Assembly: GCF_007743815.1 (NCBI RefSeq)
Contig: NZ_CP036265.1
Coordinates: 2,994,823 to 3,058,822, forward strand
Source of the DNA: Alienimonas californiensis
GTDB lineage: Bacteria > Planctomycetota > Planctomycetia > Planctomycetales > Planctomycetaceae
Direction: 5' to 3'
Length of the DNA stretch: 64,000 nt
The notes below the pieces were generated by a model, which ran no database searches, had not been told where the DNA came from, and worked only from the letters and a program-made list of their open reading frames with translations. Position numbers and translations under genes: made by a program. Positions 7,962 to 16,788 of the stretch are shown in pieces; position 1 is the first letter of the stretch; the number at the start of each line of letters is the position of its first letter.

Positions 7962-10097
7962 GTGCCCGACGCCCCCCGCGACCCCGCCGGCGATCCCCCC
8001 CCGCCCGAGCCCGCCCCCCGTGCGCCCGGCGACCGCGGCGGCAAGGGCAAGCCGTCCGGCAAGGGGAACCGCCCCGGCCCGGGCAACCTGCTCTGGTTGG
8101 GCCTCGTCGCCGCCGCCGTGCTGGGGCTGATCGCCCTGACCACCGGCGGCCGCAGCGGCAAGGAGATGTCCGTCACCCGCTTCCGGGCGTTGATCGACGA
8201 CGGCACCCTCACGGCGGAGAGCACGAAGAACGTGCGGTTCGGCCCGACCGCCGTCAGCTTCCTCGGCCCCCCGGGACTGACGCCTGACGCCGACGGCGAA
8301 CCCTCCCCCGCGGAAGTCGCCGCGGAACCGGACGAGTCGGAGCCGAACGACGGTGCTCCGGACGCCGCGGAGGCCCCGCTGTCGACCGCCTACCGCGTGC
8401 CGATCTATTCGCTGCCCAGCGAAACAAAGACGGCGCTGGAGGAGAAAATGGGCGCCGCGGGGCTGGATTACTCCGCCGCGGAGCCGCAGCCGGAGTGGGT
8501 CGGTCTGGCGATCCTGTTCCTGCCGGTGCTGTTGTTAGTGGGCATTTTAGTGCTGGTGCTCAAGAAATTCGGCGGCCCCGGGGCGGCGATGAGCTTCGGG
8601 AAAAGTCGCGGCCGCCTCGCCGCCCAGGACGACGTGGAAGTGACCTTCGCGGACGTCGCCGGCATTGACGAGGCGAAAGAGGAATTGAAGGAGGTCGTGG
8701 ACTTCCTCAAGACGCCGCAGAAATATCAGGCCCTCGGCGGCCGCATCCCCCGCGGCGTGCTGCTGGTCGGCCCGCCGGGCACCGGCAAAACCCTGCTGGC
8801 GAAGGCCGTGGCGGGCGAGGCCGGCGTGAGCTTCTTCAGCCTCTCCGGCAGCGACTTCGTCGAGATGTTCGTCGGCGTCGGTGCCGCCCGCGTGCGGGAT
8901 ATGTTCAAGCAGGCCGGCGAAAAAGAGCGGGCGATTATATTTATCGACGAATTGGACGCCCTAGGAAAAGCCCGCGGCGGCGGCGCCCCCGGCGGGCATG
9001 AAGAGCGCGAGCAGACCCTCAACGCCCTGCTGGTGGAAATGGATGGCTTCGACAGCGGCCAGTCCGTCATCGTGATGGGCGCCACGAACCGCCCGGAAAC
9101 GTTGGACCCGGCGCTGCTCCGCCCCGGCCGGTTCGACCGCACCGTGACCGTCGACCGCCCCGATAAGGCGGGGCGGCTGGCGATTCTCAAGGTGCACGCC
9201 AAACGGATTCGCCTCGGCACGGGCGTGGACCTGGAACGCATCGCCGGCATCACCCCGGGCTTCGTCGGGGCGGACCTGGCGAACCTGATGAACGAGGCCG
9301 CCCTGCTCGCCGCCCGGGCCGCGAAAACGGCGGTCTCGATGACGGAACTCGAGGAGGCGATCGAACGCGTCGTCGCCGGCCTCGAAAAGGGCACCCGGCT
9401 CATCCACGACGAGGAGAAGGAGCGGGTCAGCTATCACGAATGCGGCCACGCCCTGGTCGCGTGCAGCCTGCCGCACACGGATCCCGTGCATAAAATCAGC
9501 ATCATTCCCCGCGGCATGGGGCTGGGTTATACGCTGCATTTCCCCGCCGACGAGCGGATGCTGACCACCCGCACGGAGCTGTTCAACCGCATCTGCTGTT
9601 TCCTCGGCGGCATCGCCGCGGAGGACCTTGTCTATGAAGAAGCCAGCACCGGGGCTCAAAACGATTTGCAGCGCAGCACGGATATCGCCCGCCGCATGGT
9701 CACGGAGTTCGGCATGAGCGAGGTGCTCGGCCGAGTGCATTATTCCGACGCCCGCACCAGTTTCCTCGGCCCCCAGGCGGCCGGCGAGACGTTCCACGCC
9801 GAGCAAACCCTCCGGCAGATCGACCTGGAGGTGAAGGCCCTCATCGACCGGGCCGGCCAGACCGCCGCGGAGATCCTTACCGCCCGCCGCCCGCTGCTGG
9901 ACCGGATGGCGAAGGAATTATTGGAGGTGGAAGTGATGGACGCCGCCCACCTCAAACGCCTCCTCGACGAGGACACCACCGGCCCGCGGCTGAGCCTGGG
10001 TACAAAGATCGGCGCCAAGAACGGCGTGCCGACCGAGATCGAACTGCCCTCCTCCGACGAGGCCACGAACGAACACGAGGGCATCGACGTCGCGTGA
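7962..10097 (+). CDS. ftsH: ATP-dependent zinc metalloprotease FtsH
   Basis: The product has 711 residues from a GTG at 7962; the frame also opens at a TTG at 7875 but that part is Pro-rich and unlikely. A basic/Pro-rich N terminus precedes TM1 (about 42-61). A periplasmic-type domain with an acidic insert ([10 protein letters not shown] and on) leads to TM2 (about 180-206). The AAA module has Walker A GPPGTGKT at 270-277, Walker [12 protein letters not shown] and the second region of homology ([19 protein letters not shown]). The peptidase has the zinc motif HECGH at 492-496. FtsH degrades misfolded membrane proteins and some regulators as a hexamer. The acidic insert in the first extracytoplasmic loop is longer than in model enzymes. 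Confidence 0.96.
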   Translation: MPDAPRDPAGDPPPPEPAPRAPGDRGGKGKPSGKGNRPGPGNLLWLGLVAAAVLGLIALTTGGRSGKEMSVTRFRALIDDGTLTAESTKNVRFGPTAVSFLGPPGLTPDADGEPSPAEVAAEPDESEPNDGAPDAAEAPLSTAYRVPIYSLPSETKTALEEKMGAAGLDYSAAEPQPEWVGLAILFLPVLLLVGILVLVLKKFGGPGAAMSFGKSRGRLAAQDDVEVTFADVAGIDEAKEELKEVVDFLKTPQKYQALGGRIPRGVLLVGPPGTGKTLLAKAVAGEAGVSFFSLSGSDFVEMFVGVGAARVRDMFKQAGEKERAIIFIDELDALGKARGGGAPGGHEEREQTLNALLVEMDGFDSGQSVIVMGATNRPETLDPALLRPGRFDRTVTVDRPDKAGRLAILKVHAKRIRLGTGVDLERIAGITPGFVGADLANLMNEAALLAARAAKTAVSMTELEEAIERVVAGLEKGTRLIHDEEKERVSYHECGHALVACSLPHTDPVHKISIIPRGMGLGYTLHFPADERMLTTRTELFNRICCFLGGIAAEDLVYEEASTGAQNDLQRSTDIARRMVTEFGMSEVLGRVHYSDARTSFLGPQAAGETFHAEQTLRQIDLEVKALIDRAGQTAAEILTARRPLLDRMAKELLEVEVMDAAHLKRLLDEDTTGPRLSLGTKIGAKNGVPTEIELPSSDEATNEHEGIDVA

Positions 10098-10116
10098 GGG
10101 CGTTATTCTCGGCGGC

Positions 10117-11256
10117 ATGTCCGCCGAGCCGCCCCTCCCCGACGTCGCCGCGTCCTCGCGGGCGCTCGCAGAGCGAGAGCCGTTCCCCGTAAGTCGGGCG
10201 GCGGGGCCGTGGGTGTGGGCGCTCGCGGTCTTGGGACTGTTCCTGGCGGTCCTGCCGTTCTACCGGTACGACGCGCCGGCCTGGGACGTGCTGCGGGTCT
10301 GGTGGCCGTACGACCCCGACGGCCCTCGGCACCCGATGGACCTCCCGTTCCACCTCCGCCGCGACCATCCGCACCCGGACCCGCAGCGGGAACTGGAGCC
10401 GACGCGGCTCGGCGTACGGGTGGCGGCCCCGCCGGGAGGGGGCGCCGCGATCGCTCGGCACTGGCGGGCGCTGGAGGTTCGTTGGAACGGCCCGCCGTTC
10501 GCCAACGTCAACGACGCGTCCCATTACGACGACCAGCGGACGGGCGACCCGTATTCGATGGAAGGCGCCCCTCAAGAGGTGAAGGACTGGTCTCTTTGGG
10601 AGTCGGAGCCGGCGTGGGGCGTCAGCGTCCGACGAACTTTCTGGGGTCCGGGCGCTACCTTATTGCCGACGGAGGGGCGGCTCGCCTGGAAGCAGTTGGA
10701 CCTGACGGTCGGGATTGTGTGGTTGCTCGGCCCGCCGCTGGTTTGGTCGCTGGTTCGCTCCGTCTCGTTTCTCCGCAGCGCCCGTCCGCCCGCTGAACCG
10801 TCTCGCTGGAGGCTGGCGGCGCGGCCGTGGGTCGGCACGTTCGCCGCGATCGGCGGGGGCATGCTCTTGCTGAACGGGACGTGGGATACATCCGGCCGTG
10901 AACACGGACCGACAATCCGTGACACCCGCGTCACGCTGGTCGCCCGCCGCGATCGTTTTTCGGCGATCCACCCCCTCTTCCTGCGGCTCACGTTGGACCT
11001 GCCCCGGGAGGCCCGGCAGACCGGCGTCGACGTGCCGTCCTGGGTCGTCGGCTCCCGCCGCTGGGGATTTCAGGCCGATCGACGCGACTCGGGCCGCACT
11101 CTCCCGGGATATGCAGTATTCGATCATGACGACCCCCGCGGCGGGCGCCCGCGGGTCGCGTTTAACCTCTCCCTCTGGTACGTCCTGCTGCCCGCGGCGT
11201 TGTGGAGCGGCGTGAGCCTGTGGCGGACGCGGGCCGGACGCATGCGTCCGGCTTAG
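10117..11256 (+). CDS. Membrane protein of unknown function
   Basis: The product has 379 residues with four predicted TM helices: about 31-49, 195-217, 236-254 and 347-369. A large hydrophilic region sits between the first and second (about 50-190), and another between the third and fourth. I do not recognise a family. It starts 19 bases after ftsH on the same strand, so co-transcription is plausible. The last codons and the TAG stop lie inside a repeated palindrome (11233-11258) that is also found near 41.1 kb. The final residues (RMRPA) are therefore dictated by the repeat. Confidence 0.65.
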   Translation: MSAEPPLPDVAASSRALAEREPFPVSRAAGPWVWALAVLGLFLAVLPFYRYDAPAWDVLRVWWPYDPDGPRHPMDLPFHLRRDHPHPDPQRELEPTRLGVRVAAPPGGGAAIARHWRALEVRWNGPPFANVNDASHYDDQRTGDPYSMEGAPQEVKDWSLWESEPAWGVSVRRTFWGPGATLLPTEGRLAWKQLDLTVGIVWLLGPPLVWSLVRSVSFLRSARPPAEPSRWRLAARPWVGTFAAIGGGMLLLNGTWDTSGREHGPTIRDTRVTLVARRDRFSAIHPLFLRLTLDLPREARQTGVDVPSWVVGSRRWGFQADRRDSGRTLPGYAVFDHDDPRGGRPRVAFNLSLWYVLLPAALWSGVSLWRTRAGRMRPA

Positions 11257-11258
11257 GC
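11233..11258. repeat. Palindromic repeat, copy 1, overlapping a gene 3' end
   Basis: GCCGGACGCATGCGTCCGGC is a perfect 20-bp palindrome; the right arm continues with TTAGGC. The same 26 bases occur at 41090-41115 inside a longer, perfect 38-bp palindrome. Here the left outer arm is not conserved because it is coding sequence. The TAG in the right arm is the stop codon of the preceding gene. Confidence 0.85.
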
Positions 11259-11277
11259 ACGGCCTATCCTGTCTCGC

Positions 11278-12201
11278 ATGGCCGCCGAGATCGAGAACAC
11301 TTACGCCGAAGCCTTCCGCAGTCTGTTTGCGGAGGTCCTCGTCACTGCCCGGGACCGGACCTGGCTGGACCACGCCTGCGCCAACGCGACCGGGCACGCC
11401 AGCAGCACGATCCTGTGCGACTGCGAAGCGGGCGTCGCCACGTACCTCAACCCCGCCGAGACCCCCGACGGCCGGCCCGGGGCCGTGCTGCAATTTCACG
11501 TCCCCCGCTTCCGCAAGGACCGGGAGGAGGCGCTGTATCAGTCGCTCCTCAAGCGGGTCAGCCAGAATATTCTCACCTGCCCCACCGCGGCGGCGTTCAG
11601 CCCGATGGGGGAAGATATTGAAGCCGGGCGGTCGATCCCGCTGGGGCGGAAGATCGCCTACTTCGGCGACGGGTACGAGTTTGAAGACCGCCGCCACGGC
11701 CGCGACGTGTGGGTGATCCCGATTCTGGCCGGCGAATTTATGCTGGACCGGGACTTCGGGTTCCGCGACGGAATCATGGGCGGGAACCTCTGGTTCTTGG
11801 GCGAAACGGCCGACGCCGCCCTCGACGCCGGCACGGCGGCCGTCGCCGCGGTCGCGGACTGTAAGGGCGTGATCGCACCCTTCCCCGGCGGCCTCGCCGG
11901 CTCCGCCAGCAAGGCGGGGTCGAACTATAAATTCCTCATCGCCAGTACCTTCGCGGAGTGGTGTCCGACGTTAAAGGGGAAACTCGGGGAGAAAAGCCTC
12001 GTGCCGGACGGCGTGGCCGCCATTCAGGAGATTATTATCAACGGCCGCGATCTGGAGAGCGTGACGGCCGCCACCTACGCCGCGATCGACGCGGCCAAGA
12101 ACACGCCCGGCCTGCGGTTGATCCGGGCCGGCAACTACGGCGGCCGGCTCGGCAAGAGTTTTATCCCGCTGATCCCGGGCGAGACGCCCTGGGAGGAATA
12201 G
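11278..12201 (+). CDS. ftr: Formylmethanofuran--tetrahydromethanopterin N-formyltransferase
   Basis: The product has 307 residues, the usual Ftr length (about 300). It transfers formyl between methanofuran and tetrahydromethanopterin in the H4MPT-linked C1 pathway shared by methanogens, methylotrophs and many planctomycetes. Recognisable stretches are the N-terminal ENTYAEAFRSLFAEVLVTA and the conserved ETPDGRPGAVLQFHV. Further on come FFGDGYEFEDRR-type sequence (here YFGDGYEFED), APFPGGLAGSASKAGSNYKFL and the C-terminal IRAGNYGGRLGKSFIPL. No other C1-pathway gene is in the window, so ftr is unlinked here. A paired inverted repeat begins four bases after the stop. Confidence 0.93.
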   Translation: MAAEIENTYAEAFRSLFAEVLVTARDRTWLDHACANATGHASSTILCDCEAGVATYLNPAETPDGRPGAVLQFHVPRFRKDREEALYQSLLKRVSQNILTCPTAAAFSPMGEDIEAGRSIPLGRKIAYFGDGYEFEDRRHGRDVWVIPILAGEFMLDRDFGFRDGIMGGNLWFLGETADAALDAGTAAVAAVADCKGVIAPFPGGLAGSASKAGSNYKFLIASTFAEWCPTLKGKLGEKSLVPDGVAAIQEIIINGRDLESVTAATYAAIDAAKNTPGLRLIRAGNYGGRLGKSFIPLIPGETPWEE

Positions 12202-12204
12202 GAG

Positions 12205-12292
12205 TTGTGTTCTTACTAACCCGAAGCGTCAGCGAGGGATGCGGGCACAGCCCGCCCCCGCTTCGCGACGCCCCTCGCTGACGCTTCGAGTT
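12205..12292. repeat. Inverted-repeat element, family with copies at 59.2 kb (and related 55.2 kb)
   Basis: The arm AACCCGAAGCGTCAGCGAGGG (12218-12238, one base over twenty, 20/21 paired) matches the complement at 12272-12292. A small inner hairpin (GCGGGCACAGCCCGC) lies between. The 35 bases from 12205 are almost identical to those from 59173. It lies between the convergent ftr and DapA-family genes and may act as a terminator, but no T-tract is present. Confidence 0.8.
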
Positions 12293-12314
12293 GGTATTCG
12301 AAGAGGTTCCACAA

Positions 12315-13298
12315 TCACTCGGCCGCCGGTCGGGCGTCGTATTCCTTGCCGGGCCAGCGTTCCCACCAAGCCTGAAAGCGGCGGAGCTGCGCCTCCGCGT
12401 AACGGGCCTGGCTGGGCGAGAGCCGGTCCGAGACGTTCAACTGATGCTCGTAATCAGCGTCGCCCGTGAGGAACAGGAGATATTTGTAGTGGAGGACGAG
12501 GTCCGGTTCCTCGTCGAAGCGGGACAGGACCGCCAGCGCCTCGGCCAGTTCCCGGGCGCAGCGGTCCGCGTCGGGATCGCCGCCGGCGGCGGCTTTGCAG
12601 AGGCAGACGAGCGTCAGGACTTCCCGCGGCAGGCAGTTGCCGATGCCCGTGATCGCCCCCGCCGCCCCGCAGCGCACGAAGCCGTGATAAACCTGAGTAT
12701 CGACTCCCGCCAACAGCAGCAGATCGTCGTCGGCGGAGGTGATGTGCTCGGCCGCGTAGCTCAGCGACGCCGCCCCGCCGAACTCTTTGAATCCGACGAG
12801 GTTGGCGTGGTCGCGGCGTAGTTCGAAGAACAGCTCCGCCTTCGTTTCAAAGCCGTAATAGGGGCTGTTATAGATCACCGTCGGCAGGTCCGGGGCCGCG
12901 GCGAGGATCGCGTCGAAGTGGTTCCGCTGGGCCGCGGGCGAGGCGCCGCGGGAGAGCACCCGGGGAATTGCCATCAGCCCCGCGGCCCCGACGGCCGCGG
13001 CGTGCTCCGCGTGGGCGACGGCGAGGGCCGAGTTCTGGGCGCCGGTTCCAACGACCACCGGCACGCCTGCCTCGACCAGCCGGGCCACGCCCTCCTGCCG
13101 CTGTTGATCCGTCAGGAGCGGCCAATCCCCCATCGACCCGCAATAGACGACGCCCGTCATCCCCGCAGCCGTCATCTGCAGGCCCTTGCGGACCAGCGCC
13201 TCGTAGTTCACGACGCCGTCCGCCCCGCAGGGCGTCATCAGGGCGGGCATGCAGCCGCGGAACACGCGGGCGTCGACGGGCGGGCGGGGGACGGACAT
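12315..13298 (-). CDS. Dihydrodipicolinate synthase/N-acetylneuraminate lyase family protein
   Basis: The product has 327 residues and a TIM-barrel class I aldolase pattern. The Schiff-base lysine is K171 in GFKEFGG and the catalytic tyrosine is Y143 in VIYNSPYYG. The carboxylate-binding G-T-T-G-E motif of the family reads G-S-M-G-D (54-58), a departure from true DapA. These residues say it is an aldolase or dehydratase acting on a 2-keto acid. The substrate (dihydrodipicolinate, hydroxyproline-derived, sugar acid or sialic acid) cannot be told. It is likely not the lysine-pathway DapA. It follows the Nei-type gene at a distance of 60 bases on the same strand. Confidence 0.88.
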   Translation of the reverse strand: MSVPRPPVDARVFRGCMPALMTPCGADGVVNYEALVRKGLQMTAAGMTGVVYCGSMGDWPLLTDQQRQEGVARLVEAGVPVVVGTGAQNSALAVAHAEHAAAVGAAGLMAIPRVLSRGASPAAQRNHFDAILAAAPDLPTVIYNSPYYGFETKAELFFELRRDHANLVGFKEFGGAASLSYAAEHITSADDDLLLLAGVDTQVYHGFVRCGAAGAITGIGNCLPREVLTLVCLCKAAAGGDPDADRCARELAEALAVLSRFDEEPDLVLHYKYLLFLTGDADYEHQLNVSDRLSPSQARYAEAQLRRFQAWWERWPGKEYDARPAAE

Positions 13299-13358
13299 GC
13301 GGGCGGCGGAGCGAGGACGGGACCTGCCGCACAGGGTAACGCTCCGGCCGGCCGGCCT

Positions 13359-14231
13359 TCATCCCGCCACGCCCTGACAGCGCCGGCAGGCGTACATCGT
13401 GCGGCCGCCGAGTTCCCAGACGTGGGTTTCGTCCCCGCAGCGGGGACAGCGCGGCTGCCGATAGATGCGGAAGCGGTCCATCCCCGTTAATTCCGCCCGC
13501 GATTTGCCCGCCTCGCGGGCGGTGCGGGTGACGATCTTGCCGTACTCCAGACCGGTCTTCATCTGCCGCTTGATCGTTCGCCAAAGGGCGGCGAACTCCT
13601 CGTCGGAGAGGCTGTTCGCGGGGCGGGCGGGGTCCATCCGTAGTTCATAAAACGCCTCCGCCCGGAAGATATTGCCCACGCCGCTGACGACCGGCTGATC
13701 CATGATCAGCGCCCCCGCGGGCTTCTTCGACTTGGCGAACGCGGCCCGCACCCGGGCCTCGTCGCCCCGCCGCGGGGCGAGCGGGTCCGGGCCGAGGCGG
13801 TCGTGAATCGCTTCGACCTCATGCGGCGCGAGCGTTTCGCAGGCGGTCGGGCCGCGGAGATCGAAGCCGACAACCGGGCCCGGGTCCTGCGCACCCGGTG
13901 TGGGGGGCAGCCGGCCGGCGCCGTCGTCGGTGCGAACGAGCCGGACCCGCACCGCCCCGACCGGCTCCGGCACGGGCCGCGTCAGCGGGGCGAACTTGCC
14001 GTAGCGACCCAGATGCACGTGCAGGAACGACGAACTGCCCGGTTCGTCCTCTCCGCCGAACTCATAGAACAGGTGCTTGCCGTGGGCGGAGACGTCGACC
14101 AACCGGAGGCCGTCCAACTCCGCGGCGCCCGTTCTGAACCGTCCCTGCGGGCTGCTGACGGCGTAGTCGGCCCCGGCAAACGCCGCCCGGTGCTGGGCGG
14201 CGAGGTGATGAACCTTGTGACCCTCGGGCAT
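13359..14231 (-). CDS. Fpg/Nei family DNA glycosylase (endonuclease VIII-like)
   Basis: The product has 290 residues. The N terminus MPEGHKVHHLA gives the catalytic Pro2 and Glu3. The second residue after PEG is His, the Nei/Nei2 style, rather than the PELPEV of Fpg. The helix-two-turn-helix region contains VVSGVGNIFRAEAFYE. A four-cysteine zinc finger (CPRC ... CRRC) closes the protein. Such enzymes excise oxidised bases and nick at the abasic site. An ATG at 14231 fits because the processed Pro2 must be N-terminal. Confidence 0.93.
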   Translation of the reverse strand: MPEGHKVHHLAAQHRAAFAGADYAVSSPQGRFRTGAAELDGLRLVDVSAHGKHLFYEFGGEDEPGSSSFLHVHLGRYGKFAPLTRPVPEPVGAVRVRLVRTDDGAGRLPPTPGAQDPGPVVGFDLRGPTACETLAPHEVEAIHDRLGPDPLAPRRGDEARVRAAFAKSKKPAGALIMDQPVVSGVGNIFRAEAFYELRMDPARPANSLSDEEFAALWRTIKRQMKTGLEYGKIVTRTAREAGKSRAELTGMDRFRIYRQPRCPRCGDETHVWELGGRTMYACRRCQGVAG

Positions 14232-14235
14232 TTTT

Positions 14236-14320
14236 AAGGCAGATGGCGGAAGGGCGAGGGCGGCAGGACACGGTGTTATAGCGCACCTCCTTCCGCCTTC
14301 CGCCCTCTCCCTTCCGCCTT
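14236..14320. repeat. Purine/pyrimidine-rich inverted repeat, copy 1
   Basis: A left arm rich in GGAAGGGCGAGGGCGG and a right arm CTTCCGCCTTCCGCCCTC form an imperfect inverted repeat ending in CTTCCGCCTT. It sits between the stop of a small membrane-protein gene and the start of the glycosylase gene. A second copy with the same arms occurs at 23151-23266. Confidence 0.7.
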
Positions 14321-14325
14321 GAGCG

Positions 14326-14784
14326 TCAGTCGCCGCCGACGCCGCTGAGCCAGACCAGGAAAGCTACGGCGAGCACGACCATCCCCACGATCTGAAGAAT
14401 CCCGCAAAAGACCTCCCCGCCGGGGACGAACAGCAGGAGCAGCGAGGCGCACATCGCCGCCACGGTCACTTCCGCGATGCGGGCGCCGAGTTTGCGGCTG
14501 TCGGCCAGCAGTTGGCTGCGGGCCCGGTTGACGATTTTGTCCGCCTGATCCGGGTCGCAGCCGGCGGCGATCAGGCGGGCGCGGACCTGGTGCGGGGTGC
14601 CGCGGGTCTTCAGCGCCCGCACCGCCGCGGCGATGCGGTCCGCCTCGGTCGGGGTGCGGCGGGTCGCTTCGCCCTCGCCGTCGCCGTCGGGGGCGTCGGA
14701 CTCCGCGGCGGCGGCGGTCGCGGCGTCGGCCTCGAACGGGTCGGAGTCGGACTCGGGCGGCAGGGCGACGGCGGCGTCATTCAT
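14326..14784 (-). CDS. Small membrane protein of unknown function
   Basis: The product has 152 residues. The first ~45 residues are acidic and disordered-looking. A helical basic part (about 45-100) with ADRIAAAVRALKTRGTPHQVRARLIAAG follows. It reads like a short helical repeat that can bind a partner. Two hydrophobic helices lie at about 107-124 and 128-147. The ATG overlaps the stop of the upstream LRR gene by eight bases (ATGAATGA), so the two are translationally coupled. Confidence 0.7.
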   Translation of the reverse strand: MNDAAVALPPESDSDPFEADAATAAAAESDAPDGDGEGEATRRTPTEADRIAAAVRALKTRGTPHQVRARLIAAGCDPDQADKIVNRARSQLLADSRKLGARIAEVTVAAMCASLLLLFVPGGEVFCGILQIVGMVVLAVAFLVWLSGVGGD

Positions 14785-15751
14785 CGGCTTCGGCCGGTTG
14801 GTCCTGCGGTTCCCCCGACGGCTCCTCCCGCACGACCCGCACGCCGGCGGCCTCCAGCGCCTTGATCTGCTCCGCGGCGGCGTTCCCCAGCGGGTTGCCG
14901 GCGAGGTAGAGCCGCAGATACGGGGCGAACCGGCGTTCCCCGGCGGCGTCCTCGGTCGCGGCGGCGGCCAGCGGGGCCAGGTCGGCGATCTCGTTCTCCT
15001 TCAGGATGAGGAACCTCAGGTCCTTCAACCCGGCCAGCGGGGCGACGTTCGTGATGCGGTTGCCGGAGAGCGTGACCGCGCTGAGCCACTTCAGGTCCGC
15101 CAGCGGGCCGAGATCGGTCAGGTCGTTCTCCGCCAGATCGAGGGAGGTGAGCCGGTCCAGATTCTCCAGCGGGCCGAGGTTCGTCACCTTGTTGCCCGAC
15201 AAATACAGGGCGGAGAGCCGCTCCAGCCCGACCAACGGGGTGAGGTCCGTGACTTCGTTGTCGTCCAGCTTGAGATATTGCAGGCCGGTCAGCCCCTTCA
15301 GCGGATCGAGCGACGTGATGTTGTTGGCGGACAGATCCAGCGATTGCAGGCTCGTCAGCTGGGTCAGCGGGTCGAGGCTGCTTACCTCGTTGCCGGACAG
15401 GTCGATCAGGGAAAGGTTGACCGCCCGCTCCAGCCCGTCGAGCTGTTTGACCCCCTCGCCGGGCGCCCGCAGGAAGAAGAGGTTCCGCAGGGCGTCCTCC
15501 TTCAGCTCGGCCTTGGCGTCGAGGCGCAGCTCCCGGCGGACGGCGGCCTCCAGGGCGTCGTCGGGGATCAGCTCCGGGGCGGGCGCTTCCTTGGGCGCCT
15601 CTGGCTTAGGCGCCTCCGGGGCCGGGGCCGGTTCGTCCGGCTCCTGGGCGAGAGCCGGGGCGACGGCGACGGCCCACGCCGCGGCGAGCAGTCCGAGCGT
15701 CGCCAGACGGAGAGAGGCGAAACGGAGCGGCGGGGCGGGTCGGCGGGCCAT
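14777..15751 (-). CDS. Secreted leucine-rich-repeat protein (SDS22/internalin-type repeats)
   Basis: The product has 324 residues. A signal peptide ends near Ala-Leu-Ala at residue 35. A Pro/Ala/Glu linker follows, then a cap. From about residue 95 to 260 there are seven to eight 22-residue repeats of the L-x-x-L-x-L-x-x-N-x-(I/L)-x-x-L-x-P-L type, for example SLQSLDLSANNITSLDPLKG. LRRs of this type bind proteins; the target is unknown. The C terminus is Glu/Pro-rich. It is the first gene of a two-gene unit with the small membrane protein and is divergent from the RNA methyltransferase gene. Confidence 0.88.
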   Translation of the reverse strand: MARRPAPPLRFASLRLATLGLLAAAWAVAVAPALAQEPDEPAPAPEAPKPEAPKEAPAPELIPDDALEAAVRRELRLDAKAELKEDALRNLFFLRAPGEGVKQLDGLERAVNLSLIDLSGNEVSSLDPLTQLTSLQSLDLSANNITSLDPLKGLTGLQYLKLDDNEVTDLTPLVGLERLSALYLSGNKVTNLGPLENLDRLTSLDLAENDLTDLGPLADLKWLSAVTLSGNRITNVAPLAGLKDLRFLILKENEIADLAPLAAAATEDAAGERRFAPYLRLYLAGNPLGNAAAEQIKALEAAGVRVVREEPSGEPQDQPAEADE

Positions 15752-15890
15752 CGGCGGTCGGGCGAGGCGTCGGACGGGGACGGGCCTGTTAGTCTACGAG
15801 CCCGTTTCCCGGCCCCACAACCGGCGTCGGCCCGCACGGTTCGCCGCCTCCCCGGCCCGTCGCCCCCCTCGACCGTCGATCCACCCGACC

Positions 15891-16652
15891 GTGCCCAAGC
15901 GCCCGCTCCTCGGTAATCATCAGAAGTGCTGGATCCGCGGCCGCCATGCGGTCGCGGGCGTGCTGCGGGTGGGGTGGGAGCCGTACGAGGTCCGCATCGC
16001 GGAGACCGCCGACCCCGCCGCCGCGGACGAGGTGACGCTGACCTGCGAGGCCCGCGACGTGCCGGTGATCCCCTCCCACGCGGCGAACCTGACGAAACTG
16101 TGCGGCGGGGCGGACCATCAGGGGTTCGCGGCGAAGATGCCGCCCTTTCCTTACGCCGACGCCGCCGGGCTGTTCCGCAAGCCGCCGGCCCTCACGGTCG
16201 TGCTGGACGGGGTGCAGGACCCGCACAATCTGGGGGCGATCCTGCGGGGCGCCGCGGAGTTCGGGGCGAACGCGGTGTTACTGGCCGAAACCGGGGCGGC
16301 GGGGGTCTCCGCCGGGGCGGTGCACAGCGGGGCGGGGGCGGTCGGGGCGGTGCCGATCGCCCGGTCGGCGGACCTCGCGGAGACGCTGGCGGATCTCAAA
16401 TCGAGGGGCGTGCGAGTGGCCGCGGCGACGCTCGCCGGGGACGCCGTCGCCCCGTGGGAGGCCGATCTCGCCGCCGCCCCGGACCGCCCGCTGGCGCTGG
16501 TGATCGGTGCGGAGTGGCGGGGCGTCTCCCGGCCGATCGCCGAGCTGGCGGACGCCCGGTTGCGTCTCCCGACCGGCCCGGTGGGCAGCCTGAACGCCGC
16601 GGTCGCCGCGGGGGTGCTGCTGTACGAGATCCGCCGCCGCGCCGAGGTCTGA
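15891..16652 (+). CDS. TrmH/SpoU family RNA 2'-O-ribose methyltransferase (RlmB-like)
   Basis: The product has 253 residues from a GTG at 15891. An N-terminal substrate-binding domain (about 1-95, GRHAVAGVLRVG ... VPVIPSHAANLTKLCGGADHQGFAAK) precedes the SPOUT knot domain. Motif 1 is VLDGVQDPHNLGAILRGAAE, with the catalytic Arg. Motif 2 is LALVIGAEWRGVSRP and motif 3 is LPTGPVGSLNAAVAAGVLLYE. The HQG segment in the linker resembles RlmB, which methylates G2251 of 23S rRNA. The exact target is inferred only. The much longer frame that opens at 15006 is antisense to the LRR gene and is rejected. Confidence 0.92.
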   Translation: MPKRPLLGNHQKCWIRGRHAVAGVLRVGWEPYEVRIAETADPAAADEVTLTCEARDVPVIPSHAANLTKLCGGADHQGFAAKMPPFPYADAAGLFRKPPALTVVLDGVQDPHNLGAILRGAAEFGANAVLLAETGAAGVSAGAVHSGAGAVGAVPIARSADLAETLADLKSRGVRVAAATLAGDAVAPWEADLAAAPDRPLALVIGAEWRGVSRPIAELADARLRLPTGPVGSLNAAVAAGVLLYEIRRRAEV

Positions 16653-16788
16653 TAGCCCGAGGCGCGGGGATGCGCCGGATGAGTGATGAAGAAGGTTTGA
16701 AGACCGAGCGGCCGGCCGCCGGCGGCTTCCGGCGTTCGACCGCCGCCGACAGGATGCCAGTCCGCTCCGCCCGTCGTCCCGCCGGTTC

